In this document: positions 45,062-53,703 of the stretch, piece after piece
Layout: every line of letters starts with the position of its first letter
Numbering within the stretch: position 1 is the stretch's first letter
The notes under the pieces: generated by a model
The model's database searches: none
Seen by the model: the letters and a program-made list of their open reading frames with translations, nothing else
What the model was told of the DNA's origin: nothing
Position numbers and translations under genes: made by a program
Source of the DNA: Pseudomonas aegrilactucae
GTDB lineage: Bacteria > Pseudomonadota > Gammaproteobacteria > Pseudomonadales > Pseudomonadaceae
DNA length: 64,000 bases
Direction of reading: 5' to 3'
NCBI RefSeq assembly: GCF_019168305.1
Contig: NZ_JAHTBI010000010.1
Coordinates: forward strand, 186,001 to 250,000

Positions 45062-46006
45062 TCAAAGCAGGCGCGAACGTAGGCTCAATGCACAGGCTTC
45101 GATGAAGTCCCACTGTGCAAGAAAACTCTTGAAGTGGATGACGAATACGCCGAGTTGCCGGCTGTCCTGCAGGGTCCCGAGCCTGGCAATCGATGCTTCC
45201 AGGTAGGTCTCGATAAATTGCCAGGCCGTTTGCAGATGCGACGCAGAGGTGGTGACATCTTCCAGGCGCATGATCAGAGCCCTCATGCGCTGTGCCAGGA
45301 TGCCCAGGTTGTCGCGCCCCCGGAGCATCTGCATGGTTGCCGTAGTGCCCGATGTTCGGTTGATCGCCTCTATCTTGCTCAGCAGCGATGCCCTCAATTC
45401 GAATCGAGCAACGTCGCGAAAGTCGTCCATCTCCTTGCGCACTTCGCTGACCTGGAAATGAAAGACATTCACCGAAACCTTGATGTTGCTCAGCAGACTG
45501 ACCATATCCATCACGATCGCCCGATCTTGCGCGTTCAACGGCACCGGCACTTCGAACTGAACACCTTGCCAGGCCTCCCGACGCCCCCCCAACACCTTGA
45601 TGCGTTCACAGGCGAGTAGCGCCCGCTCACCTGTCAGGCTGATCGACCTGGCGCACCCGGCCAGCGCGACAGGTAACTGATGGCTTTTTTGCTTCGCCCT
45701 CGCCCATGCGTCGGCGTGCAGGTTGATACGGTGAAACAGGACCTGCATAGGGTAAATGGCAAGCTCGGGATCGGAGTGCTGCGAGTACCCCAACCACTGG
45801 ACAAATGCCTGCCGTTGGGTCGGTATCGTTACCACATAAGCCACGTAGTCATCCAGCACGGCGACATGCGCCCGGGTAAGGGTAAGGCCGACGCGCTCCT
45901 GGTCCTCCTCCAGGCTCTGGACGATCTGCCGGGGAATCACCGCGATCTGCGTATCCAGCTCGTTGCGGGCGAGCGGTTTCATCAGCATTTCAAAGGTATT
46001 TTTCAT
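45062..46006 (-). CDS. XaxA-like protein lacking the hydrophobic hairpin
   Basis: 314-residue paralogue of the two A-type subunits. The N-terminal region (LTLTRAHVAVLDDYVAYVVTIPTQRQAFVQWLGYS) and C-terminal region (SASHLQTAWQFIETYLEASIARLGTLQDSRQLGVFVIHFKSFLAQWDFIEACALSL) align closely with copy 2. About 65 residues in the middle are absent: the segment that holds the coiled-coil tip and hydrophobic hairpin in the others is replaced by TATMQMLRGRDNLGI. The frame is otherwise intact. Start 46006 is chosen by alignment; the frame is open to 46081. Possible antagonist, immunity factor or assembly modulator (inference). Confidence 0.7.
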   Translation of the reverse strand: MKNTFEMLMKPLARNELDTQIAVIPRQIVQSLEEDQERVGLTLTRAHVAVLDDYVAYVVTIPTQRQAFVQWLGYSQHSDPELAIYPMQVLFHRINLHADAWARAKQKSHQLPVALAGCARSISLTGERALLACERIKVLGGRREAWQGVQFEVPVPLNAQDRAIVMDMVSLLSNIKVSVNVFHFQVSEVRKEMDDFRDVARFELRASLLSKIEAINRTSGTTATMQMLRGRDNLGILAQRMRALIMRLEDVTTSASHLQTAWQFIETYLEASIARLGTLQDSRQLGVFVIHFKSFLAQWDFIEACALSLRSRLL

Positions 46007-46085
46007 TGTTCCATCAACACCCATAGCGCAATCGACAAGCGTGAAGGCTGCGCCGACCCAGGCCGGCGCCCCTTCACGCATTCAA

Positions 46086-47090
46086 TCAAAGACCAGCGGT
46101 ATAGTCGGCCTTCATCTTTTTCTTGTAGGCCTTCAGCGCGTAGATCAGTTCGTTGACCTTTTTCAACGCCTGCACATCATCGATGCTGCTGGCGGCAAGT
46201 CGATCCCAGACCGGCTTCAGTTGCACGGCGATGCGCTTGATACCAGCCTGCCACTCCTCACGCGAGGTGATCAGGTCGGCATACGCCTCCAGGTGCTGGC
46301 GCTGGGTTTCGATCCGCGTCCTGTCCCGCGCCATCGCAGTCAGTTGCACCTGCAGCTCATCATGGTTCTTCTGCAACCCTCGGCGCTGTTCGAGCAGCGC
46401 TGCATAGCGCATGCCCTCCATGGCCGCGCCAATGATTTCGCCGATTCTCTTCAGGGCGCTTTGTACTGCCTCCACCGATACCCCGCCTGCTGCAATCATG
46501 TCCGCAGCCGCCTTGAGCTGCCCGGTGGTCGGCAAGAGGCCGCTGAAGGTGGACTCCACCTTGGCCGCTTCAAGGACCTTGATGGCCTCGTCGAGGCCGG
46601 CCAGCGCCTCGCCCCGGGCAGCCAGTTCGCGCTCGCACCCCTGGCGGTCCGCAGCCAGCTTGTCGAGTTCACGCTGATAGCGTGTCGTCTCAACACTTGG
46701 GTCATAGGGCGGGATGGCGGTGATCTGGACCAGTGCCGTGCCCAACTGCCCCAACTGATCGTTCAGCTTGGCGGCAATTTCGCCGACGGCGTCCTGCGCC
46801 ACCTCCAGATACTGCGCAATGTCCTCGGGGTCATCGTTCGGGTCTATTTCCTGTACGAGTTCGCTCAGGTCGTTGCTCTTGATCGCGACAATGATTCGAT
46901 CGACGTGGCGCATCAGTTGCTTGAGGTTGTCGTCAAAGCAGCGTGCGTGGCGCTCGACCCGCTCATGCAACAGGGGCAAAAAGGCATAGCGGCTGTCTTG
47001 ATAGGCTGCCAGGTAGGCAGTACCTGCGCGCAGGACCCTGTCGAACTGCGGATCGTCCCAGCCCAGCGGAAATTGAAGAAGGTTGCTCAT
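46086..47090 (-). CDS. alpha-xenorhabdolysin (XaxB-type) toxin subunit B, copy 2
   Basis: 334-residue helical protein of the XaxB type. Long helices at about 100-160 and 215-300; the central VESTFSGLLPTTGQLKAAADMIAAGGVSVEAVQSALKRI (about 178-215) matches the equivalent part of copy 1. No signal peptide. GGAG lies 6 nt before the ATG, and the gene starts 10 bp after the end of the A-type gene at 47101-48276, so they form an A-B pair. Confidence 0.78.
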   Translation of the reverse strand: MSNLLQFPLGWDDPQFDRVLRAGTAYLAAYQDSRYAFLPLLHERVERHARCFDDNLKQLMRHVDRIIVAIKSNDLSELVQEIDPNDDPEDIAQYLEVAQDAVGEIAAKLNDQLGQLGTALVQITAIPPYDPSVETTRYQRELDKLAADRQGCERELAARGEALAGLDEAIKVLEAAKVESTFSGLLPTTGQLKAAADMIAAGGVSVEAVQSALKRIGEIIGAAMEGMRYAALLEQRRGLQKNHDELQVQLTAMARDRTRIETQRQHLEAYADLITSREEWQAGIKRIAVQLKPVWDRLAASSIDDVQALKKVNELIYALKAYKKKMKADYTAGL

Positions 47091-47100
47091 GCGTATCTCC

Positions 47101-48276
47101 TTATTGGGCCCACAGCGTGTCGTCGAACACCCGGCTCATGGTGATCGAGCAGGTTTCGATAAACGCCCACTGCGACAGAAAGTTCTTGAAGTGAATGATG
47201 AAAATGCCCAACTGCCGGCTGTCGTTCATCTTCTCGAGTTTTTCGATGGAGGCCTCAATGTAGGTACCAATGGTCTGCCAGGCCGTTTGCAGGTGCGAAG
47301 AGGCAGTCACCACGTCCTGCAGGCGGGTGGTCAGCTCGTCCATGTGGGTGGTGAGTGTCTGCAGGCGCCCTTCAAGGTTGACTGCCGCCGTCAGGCGGGC
47401 GCTGACCTCCTTGCGCTCTTTCTGCACGCGGTTGCGGGTCTTGCGCACCTTTTCGGCTTTGGGCCCATAGATCGAACCTGAAATGACCGCCCCCAGGGGG
47501 CCGGCCGCCAGGCCCGACAAGGCGGCTTTGACGTACTCGTCGTACTGCTTGTTGAGGTTGTCGATATCCTTGTCCAGCGCCGCCAGTTCATCGCGCAGGG
47601 CCTGGGTCGCACCGCTGGCCTGGTGACGTTCGATGGCATCGGTCTTCAGGGCGACTTCGTTCATCAACGCGTAGCGAGCGGCGTCGCGAAACGTTTCGGT
47701 TTGGGTACGCACGGTGCTTACGCGGCCGTGAAAATGCTCGACTTCATCCTTGAGCACCTCCATGTAATCCACCAGCGAGGACACGATTTCACGATCGCTG
47801 AAGCTCAGTGGCACGGGGTCGGCGAACTGCACCGACGCCCAGGCATCACGTCGCCCGCCAAGGGCCTTGGTCTTTTCGCACTCCAGCAGCACGCCTTCGC
47901 CGGTGGTGTTGATACCGCGCGCGCACACGCCCAGTTCGGCGGACAGTTTCTTGCACTGGTCAGACAGCACGCCCCAGGCACGGGCATGCTTGTGCAGGTT
48001 GAGAAAGGTCGTACGCATGGCACTGACAGACAGTACCGGCTCATTGATGTCGGTATAGCCAAGCCAGGGCACCAGCGAGCCGGTTTCGGTCGGCAGGCCG
48101 GTGACATACTTCACATATTGATTGAGGGTGACGATATGTTCGCGCGAGAGGGTCAGCCCGCCCTCGTTTTCGCCATCACGTTGGTTCATGCCTTCGATCA
48201 GGTTTCTGGGTAGTACCGAAACTTGCTGTTCCAGTTCACCGGTATCGTACGATCGCGCGTCAGGTTCCCGTTTCAT
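47101..48276 (-). CDS. alpha-xenorhabdolysin (XaxA-type) toxin subunit A, copy 2
   Basis: 391-residue XaxA-like protein. N-terminal block LTLSREHIVTLNQYVKYVTGLPTETGSLVPWLGYTDI, coiled coil (LRDELAALDKDIDNLNKQYDEYVKAA), hydrophobic hairpin LSGLAAGPLGAVISGSIYGPKAEKVRKTRN (about 257-287) and C-terminal helices ending FIETCSITMSRVF. Start at 48276 is chosen because AAGGA lies 7 nt upstream; an ATG at 48300 is also in frame. First gene of the A-B-A' set 48276 to 45062. Confidence 0.78.
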   Translation of the reverse strand: MKREPDARSYDTGELEQQVSVLPRNLIEGMNQRDGENEGGLTLSREHIVTLNQYVKYVTGLPTETGSLVPWLGYTDINEPVLSVSAMRTTFLNLHKHARAWGVLSDQCKKLSAELGVCARGINTTGEGVLLECEKTKALGGRRDAWASVQFADPVPLSFSDREIVSSLVDYMEVLKDEVEHFHGRVSTVRTQTETFRDAARYALMNEVALKTDAIERHQASGATQALRDELAALDKDIDNLNKQYDEYVKAALSGLAAGPLGAVISGSIYGPKAEKVRKTRNRVQKERKEVSARLTAAVNLEGRLQTLTTHMDELTTRLQDVVTASSHLQTAWQTIGTYIEASIEKLEKMNDSRQLGIFIIHFKNFLSQWAFIETCSITMSRVFDDTLWAQ

Positions 48277-48464
48277 TCCACGTTCCTTGTAGTTGGACAT
48301 TGCAGTCAAGCCACTTCACTCTAAGGACGCACCGGTGCGACAAATAGCCGGCAGGCCTTCCCCAACGCCTGCAAGGGATTGGCTGCGCCGGTCAGTCGGC
48401 CATGCATCCTGTTGCAACATTGGCTAAAATGCCGGCCCTTTACCGCCGAACGCCTGGATTGCCC

Positions 48465-49208
48465 GTGAGCAAAGAGCCCGATCGCCTGTTCGCCACCCCG
48501 CTGGCGCAGGTCCCTGATTTCACTTTCAACGAAGATGTCGTGCGGGTCTTCCCCGACATGATCAAGCGTTCGGTGCCCGGCTACCCGACGATCGTCGAGA
48601 ACATCGGCGTACTGGCCGCGCAGTTCGCCCAGCCCGACACCCTGCTCTACGACCTGGGCAGCTCGCTCGGCGCGGTGACCCAGGCCATGCGCCGGCATGT
48701 GCGCAGCGACGGCTGCAAAGTACTGGCGGTGGACAACTCTTCGGCGATGGTCGAACGCTGCCGCGAGTACCTCAGCCACCAGGACGCGATGCATCAGGAG
48801 TTGCTGGCGGTGCAGGTGATCGAGGCCGACATCACTGCGCTCGAACTGCAGCCGGCGTCGGTGGTGGCGCTGAACTTCACCCTGCAGTTCATCGAGCCGC
48901 AGGCACGCCTGGCCTTGCTCGGCCGCATTCGCCAGTGCCTGGTGCCCGGTGGCGCGCTGATCCTGTCGGAAAAACTGCGCTTTGCAGACCCGCAGCAACA
49001 CGCCCTGCTCAGCGACCTGCACGTAGCCTTCAAGCGCGCCAACGGTTACAGCGAGCTGGAAATTGCCCAGAAGCGCAGTGCCATCGAAAACGTGATGAAA
49101 CCCGACAGCCTCGAAGAACACCGCCAGCGCTTGCTGGCGGCCGGCTTCTCGCAGGTGGTGCCGTGGTTCCAGTGCCTCAATTTCGCCTCTCTGATTGCCC
49201 TGCCATGA
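48465..49208 (+). CDS. cmoA: carboxy-S-adenosyl-L-methionine synthase
   Basis: 247-residue enzyme that converts SAM and prephenate to carboxy-SAM, used for tRNA wobble uridine (cmo5U34) modification. SAM-binding motif [55 protein letters not shown] is the CmoA N-terminal signature. The GTG at 48465 gives the exact family start (MSKEPDRLF) and normal length; an in-frame ATG at 48402 would add 21 residues with no support. The stop overlaps cmoB by ATGA. Confidence 0.95.
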   Translation: MSKEPDRLFATPLAQVPDFTFNEDVVRVFPDMIKRSVPGYPTIVENIGVLAAQFAQPDTLLYDLGSSLGAVTQAMRRHVRSDGCKVLAVDNSSAMVERCREYLSHQDAMHQELLAVQVIEADITALELQPASVVALNFTLQFIEPQARLALLGRIRQCLVPGGALILSEKLRFADPQQHALLSDLHVAFKRANGYSELEIAQKRSAIENVMKPDSLEEHRQRLLAAGFSQVVPWFQCLNFASLIALP

Positions 49209-50161
49209 TCGATCTGACTCCCCTGGTCCGCCGCCTGGCGGGTACCCCACTGGCGCACTGGGCCCAAGGCCTGCAAGCGCAACTCGATGCCAAGCTGGAA
49301 AAAGGCCACGGCGACCTGGAACGCTGGCAAAGCGCGCTGGATGCGTTGCCAGCCCTGGTACCCACCGACGTCGACCTGCTCAACGGCCTGCGCCTGGACA
49401 GCGACTGTGACGATGACACCCGCGCACAGATGCGCACCGCGCTGATGGGCCTGTCGCCCTGGCGCAAGGGGCCGTTCGACCTGTTCGGCGTGCAGGTCGA
49501 CACCGAATGGCGCTCGGACTGGAAGTGGAGCCGCGTGGCGCCGCACCTGGACCTGCGCGGCAAGCGCGTGCTGGACGTGGGCTGCGGCAATGGCTACTAC
49601 CAGTGGCGCATGCTGGGCGCCGGTGCCGACAGTGTGATCGGGGTCGACCCCAACTGGCTGTTCTTCTGCCAGTTCCAGGCGGTGCAGCGCTACCTGCCCG
49701 AGCTGCCGGCGTGGCACTTGCCCTTTGCCCTTGAAGACCTGCCGGCCAACCTGGAAGGCTTTGACACGGTGTTCTCCATGGGCGTGTTCTACCACCGACG
49801 CTCGCCGATCGAGCATTTGCTGGCGCTCAAGGACTGCCTGGTCAAGGGTGGCGAACTGGTGCTGGAGACGCTGGTGGTCGAAGGGGACGAACATCAGGTG
49901 CTGGTGCCTGAAGACCGCTATGCGCAGATGCGCAACGTGTGGTTCCTGCCCTCGGTACCGGCACTGGAGCGCTGGGTGCGACGCGCCGGGTTCAGTGACG
50001 TGCGCTGCGTGGATGTGAGCGTGACCAGCCTCGAGGAACAGCGCAGCACCGAGTGGATGCGCTATCAGTCGTTGAGTGATTTCCTCGATCCGAACGACCC
50101 GACGCGCACCCTGGAAGGCTTGCCGGCGCCGCGGCGCGCGGTGCTGGTGGCGCGCAAGTAA
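49205..50161 (+). CDS. cmoB: tRNA uridine(34) carboxymethyltransferase
   Basis: 318-residue enzyme that transfers the carboxymethyl group of carboxy-SAM to 5-hydroxyuridine at tRNA position 34. SAM-fold motif [30 protein letters not shown] at about residues 118-148, and [15 protein letters not shown], typical of CmoB. Start fixed by the ATGA overlap with cmoA and the family N-terminus. Followed by a REP pair. Confidence 0.95.
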   Translation: MIDLTPLVRRLAGTPLAHWAQGLQAQLDAKLEKGHGDLERWQSALDALPALVPTDVDLLNGLRLDSDCDDDTRAQMRTALMGLSPWRKGPFDLFGVQVDTEWRSDWKWSRVAPHLDLRGKRVLDVGCGNGYYQWRMLGAGADSVIGVDPNWLFFCQFQAVQRYLPELPAWHLPFALEDLPANLEGFDTVFSMGVFYHRRSPIEHLLALKDCLVKGGELVLETLVVEGDEHQVLVPEDRYAQMRNVWFLPSVPALERWVRRAGFSDVRCVDVSVTSLEEQRSTEWMRYQSLSDFLDPNDPTRTLEGLPAPRRAVLVARK

Positions 50162-50178
50162 TCAGAATCGGCGGTGCT

Positions 50179-50255
50179 CGCTTCGCTGGCAAGCCAGCTC
50201 CCACAGGGAATATGCAACGGCGAACCTTGTGGGAGCTGGCTTGCCAGCGAAGGGG
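50179..50255. repeat. REP pair (inverted)
   Basis: Two inverted REP units (TTCGCTGGCAAGCCAGCTCC and complement) with about 17 bp between them, separating cmoB from the convergent small gene after czcA. Confidence 0.9.
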
Positions 50256-50280
50256 CCAGCGGCGTAGCCAGTACCGATGT

Positions 50281-50469
50281 CTAGTCCTTCGCCACCGTCT
50301 GCTCCACCTCCTTCTGTGCTACCTCTTGCCTGCCCTGGCCATGCACCCGCTCCTGGCTCTTGCGAAACTCCGCCCAGAACGCCTGCGAGCGCTCGGCGCC
50401 GCCCTCGGCAATCGCTGTACCACTGCCCAGGACCAACGCCATGATCAGCGCAAATTTGCTCAGGTTCAT
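50281..50469 (-). CDS. small exported protein downstream of czcA
   Basis: 62-residue product with a clear signal peptide (MNLSKFALIMALVLGSGTAIA, cleavage before EGG) and a short charged helical mature part rich in Glu, Gln, Lys and Arg. I do not recognise a family. It lies 70 bp downstream of czcA on the same strand, so it is probably the last gene of the efflux operon. A periplasmic metal-related accessory role is a guess from position only. Confidence 0.65.
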   Translation of the reverse strand: MNLSKFALIMALVLGSGTAIAEGGAERSQAFWAEFRKSQERVHGQGRQEVAQKEVEQTVAKD

Positions 50470-50539
50470 CGACCTTACCTCGTGATTGAATTCACACCGA
50501 GCTTAAGGCCCTGAAGCTAACGCCAAGGTGAGCCGCACA

Positions 50540-53500
50540 TTACAGTGCTGCAAGGTTGCCCTCGTCTTCCTTGCGGTGCGCCCAGAAGTACAGTGCAGGC
50601 AATACCAGCAAGGTCAACGCGGTGGACGACAGGATGCCGCCGATCACCACCGTCGCCAGCGGCCGCTGTACCTCAGCCCCGGTACCGGTCGCCAGCGCCA
50701 TCGGAATAAAGCCCAACGAAGCCACCAGCGCGGTCATCAGTACCGGGCGCAAGCGCGTCAATGCACCTTCGTCGATGGCCACGCGCAACGGCCGGCCCTG
50801 CTCGCGCAGGCTACGGATGAAGGCGATCATCACCAGCCCGTTGAGCACCGCCACCCCCGACAGAGCGATAAAGCCGACCCCGGCAGAAATCGACAACGGG
50901 ATGTCGCGCAACCACAACGCCACCACCCCGCCGGTCAGGGCAAACGGAATACCGGTGAACACCAGCAACCCGTCCTTGACGCTGTTGAACATCATGAACA
51001 GCAAGGCAAACACCAGCAGCAGCGCCACCGGCACCACCACCTGCAAGCGCTGCGCTGCCGACTGCAACTGCTCGAACTGTCCGCCCCAACGGGTCCAGTA
51101 GCCGGGCGGGATGCTCACCTGAGCCTCGATGCGTTCACCCGCCTCGGCCACGAACGAGCCGATATCGCGCCCGCGCACGTTGGCGCTGACCACCACCAGG
51201 CGCTTGCCGTCCTCGCGGCTGATCTGGTTGGGGCCCTGCACCAGTGCCAGGGTGGCCACCTCGGACAGGCTGATGAAGGCGATCGCGCCCTGCGCGCTCG
51301 CCGGCACCGGTATCAGCAATTGCGACAGGCCCTCGACATCGGTACGCACCTCGTCCGCCAGGCGCACCACCATGTCGAAGCGCCGGTCGCCCTCGTACAG
51401 CGTGCCGGCCTGACGGCCGCCCACGGCCACCGCGATGGCGTCCTGCACATCACCCACGTTCAGCCCGTAACGCGCGGCCTTGTCGCGCTCCACGTCGATG
51501 GTCAGCACCGGCAGGCCCGAGGTCTGCTCCACCTTGACCTCCGACGCACCGGGTACCGCCTGCAAGGTGGCGGCGATCTGCGCTGCCGTGCGGTTGAGCA
51601 CCGCCATGTCGTCGCCGAAGACCTTCACTGCCACGTCACTGCGCACCCCGGAGATCAACTCGTTGAAGCGCAACTGGATCGGTTGCGACACCTCATAGTT
51701 GCTGCCCGGCACCCGCGCCGCCGCACGCTGGATGTCAGCGATCAGTTGCTCGCGGGTCTTGCCCGGGTCAGGCCATTGCGCCTGCGGCTTGAGCATCACG
51801 TAGCTGTCGGAAATGTTCGGCGGCATCGGGTCGGCGGCAATCTCGGCGGTGCCGGTGCGCGCGAACACCCGCTGCACCTCCGGCACCTGGCTGAGCACGC
51901 TCTGTTCCAGACGCTGCTGCAACTGCACCGACTGGGTCAGGCTGGTGCCGGGTACGCGCAGCGCCTGCAGGGCAAAGTCGCCCTCGCTCAGGCTGGGCAC
52001 GAACTCGCTGCCCAGGCGCCCGGCGAGCACGGCGCACAGCACTACCGAGGCGCCGGCCAGGGAAAAGGCCAACGCACGCTGCCCCATTACCCACTGCAGC
52101 AACGGCGCATAGCCGCGCTTGGCGCTGCGCATCAGCAGGTTCTCCTGCTCCTGCACCTTGCCGGTGACGAACAACGCGATGGCCGCCGGCACGAAGGTCA
52201 CCGAAAGCAGCATGGCCCCCAACAGGGCGATCACCACGGTAAAGGCCATGGGGTGGAACATCTTGCCCTCCACGCCGCTCAGGGCAAAGATCGGCAGGTA
52301 CACCACCATGATGATCAACTGGCCGAAGATCAGCGGCCGGCGCGCCTCGCGGGCCGCGCTGAACACCTCGCGCAGGCGCTCGGCACGGGTCAGCAGGCGG
52401 CCGTGATGCTGCTGGGCGTGGGCCAGGCGGCGAATCGCGTTCTCCACGATCACCACCGCCCCGTCCACGATGATGCCGAAGTCCAGCGCGCCCAGGCTCA
52501 TCAGGTTGGCGCTGACCTTGTTGCTGAACATGCCGGTGAAGGTGAACAGCATCGACAGCGGGATCACCATCGCGGTAATCAGCGCCGCGCGAATATTGCC
52601 CAGAAACAGGAACAGGATCACGATCACCAGGATCGCGCCTTCCACCAGATTCTTCTTCACCGTGACGATGGCCTTGTCGACCAGGTCGGTGCGGTCGTAC
52701 ACCGTGACCGCGGTGACCCCTTGCGGCAGGGTGCGGTTGATCTCGGCCAGTTTCGCGGCTACCGCCTGGGACACCGTACGGCTGTTCTCGCCCACCAGCA
52801 TGAACACGGTGCCCAGCACCACCTCGCGGCCGTTCTCGGTGGCGGTGCCGCTGCGCAGCTCGCGACCGATGCCCACCTGGGCCACATCGCGCACGCGGAT
52901 CGACGTACCGTCGACGTTGGCCAGCACGGTGTTGGCGATGTCGTCGATGGCCGCCAGCTGGCCGGGGGCACGAATCAGCAACTGTTCCCCGCCGCGTTCG
53001 ATGTAGCCGGCGCCGACGTTGGCGTTGTTGCGCTCCAGGGCCGTGAGCAGGTCGCCCAGCGTCAGCTTGTAGGCGGCCATGCGCTTGAGGTCGGGGGCAA
53101 TCTGGTACGCCTTGGCAAAGCCGCCGATGCTGTTGATTTCCGCCACCCCGCGCACATTGCGCAGCTGTGGCTTGATGATCCAGTCCTGGATCTCGCGCAG
53201 GTCGGTGGGGGTGTACTCACTGCCATCGGGCTTGCGCGCATCCGTTGCAGCCTCCACGGTCCACAGGAAGATCTCGCCCAGCCCGGTGGAGATCGGCCCC
53301 ATGGCCGCCTCGACGCCTTCGGGCAGTTGCCCGCGGGCCTGCTGCAGGCGTTCGTTGACCAGCTGGCGGGCAAAGAACAGGTCGGTGCCTTCCTCGAAGA
53401 TCACCGTCACCTGCGACAACCCGGAGCGTGACAGCGAGCGGGTCTGCTCCAGGCCCGGCAGTCCGGCCATGGCAGTCTCGATGGCAAAGGTGATGCGCTG

Positions 53501-53686
53501 CTCGGTCTCCAGGGGTGAAAAACCGGCGGCCGAGGTGTTGATCTGCACCTGCACGTTGGTGATGTCCGGCACCGCATCGATGGGCAGCTTCTGGTAGCTG
53601 GCCAGCCCCAGCCCGGCCATCAGCAGCACGGCCAGCAGCACGATCAGGCGCTGCTCGATGGCAAATTGAATGATCCGTTCGAACAT
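50540..53686 (-). CDS. czcA: heavy-metal efflux RND pump CzcA
   Basis: 1048-residue inner-membrane RND proton antiporter of the HME family (Co/Zn/Cd type). Twelve helices in the usual 1+5, 1+5 pattern; the proton-relay block LGALDFGIIVDGAVVIVENAIRRL in helix 4 carries the DFG/D/EN residues conserved in HME pumps. Large periplasmic loops at about 35-335 and 560-865. Start MFERIIQFAIEQRLIVLL fits the family. Third gene of czcCBA. Confidence 0.95.
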   Translation of the reverse strand: MFERIIQFAIEQRLIVLLAVLLMAGLGLASYQKLPIDAVPDITNVQVQINTSAAGFSPLETEQRITFAIETAMAGLPGLEQTRSLSRSGLSQVTVIFEEGTDLFFARQLVNERLQQARGQLPEGVEAAMGPISTGLGEIFLWTVEAATDARKPDGSEYTPTDLREIQDWIIKPQLRNVRGVAEINSIGGFAKAYQIAPDLKRMAAYKLTLGDLLTALERNNANVGAGYIERGGEQLLIRAPGQLAAIDDIANTVLANVDGTSIRVRDVAQVGIGRELRSGTATENGREVVLGTVFMLVGENSRTVSQAVAAKLAEINRTLPQGVTAVTVYDRTDLVDKAIVTVKKNLVEGAILVIVILFLFLGNIRAALITAMVIPLSMLFTFTGMFSNKVSANLMSLGALDFGIIVDGAVVIVENAIRRLAHAQQHHGRLLTRAERLREVFSAAREARRPLIFGQLIIMVVYLPIFALSGVEGKMFHPMAFTVVIALLGAMLLSVTFVPAAIALFVTGKVQEQENLLMRSAKRGYAPLLQWVMGQRALAFSLAGASVVLCAVLAGRLGSEFVPSLSEGDFALQALRVPGTSLTQSVQLQQRLEQSVLSQVPEVQRVFARTGTAEIAADPMPPNISDSYVMLKPQAQWPDPGKTREQLIADIQRAAARVPGSNYEVSQPIQLRFNELISGVRSDVAVKVFGDDMAVLNRTAAQIAATLQAVPGASEVKVEQTSGLPVLTIDVERDKAARYGLNVGDVQDAIAVAVGGRQAGTLYEGDRRFDMVVRLADEVRTDVEGLSQLLIPVPASAQGAIAFISLSEVATLALVQGPNQISREDGKRLVVVSANVRGRDIGSFVAEAGERIEAQVSIPPGYWTRWGGQFEQLQSAAQRLQVVVPVALLLVFALLFMMFNSVKDGLLVFTGIPFALTGGVVALWLRDIPLSISAGVGFIALSGVAVLNGLVMIAFIRSLREQGRPLRVAIDEGALTRLRPVLMTALVASLGFIPMALATGTGAEVQRPLATVVIGGILSSTALTLLVLPALYFWAHRKEDEGNLAAL

Positions 53687-53703
53687 GAGGAATACTCTGG
53701 GGC

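Noticed and set aside
50528..53431. A very long plus-strand open frame opposite czcA, and similar ones at 7511-10744, 16843-19737 and 28368-30542
   Set aside because: These mirror the third-position GC bias of real genes on the other strand; their products are low-complexity, rich in His, Gln and Arg, and have no domains.
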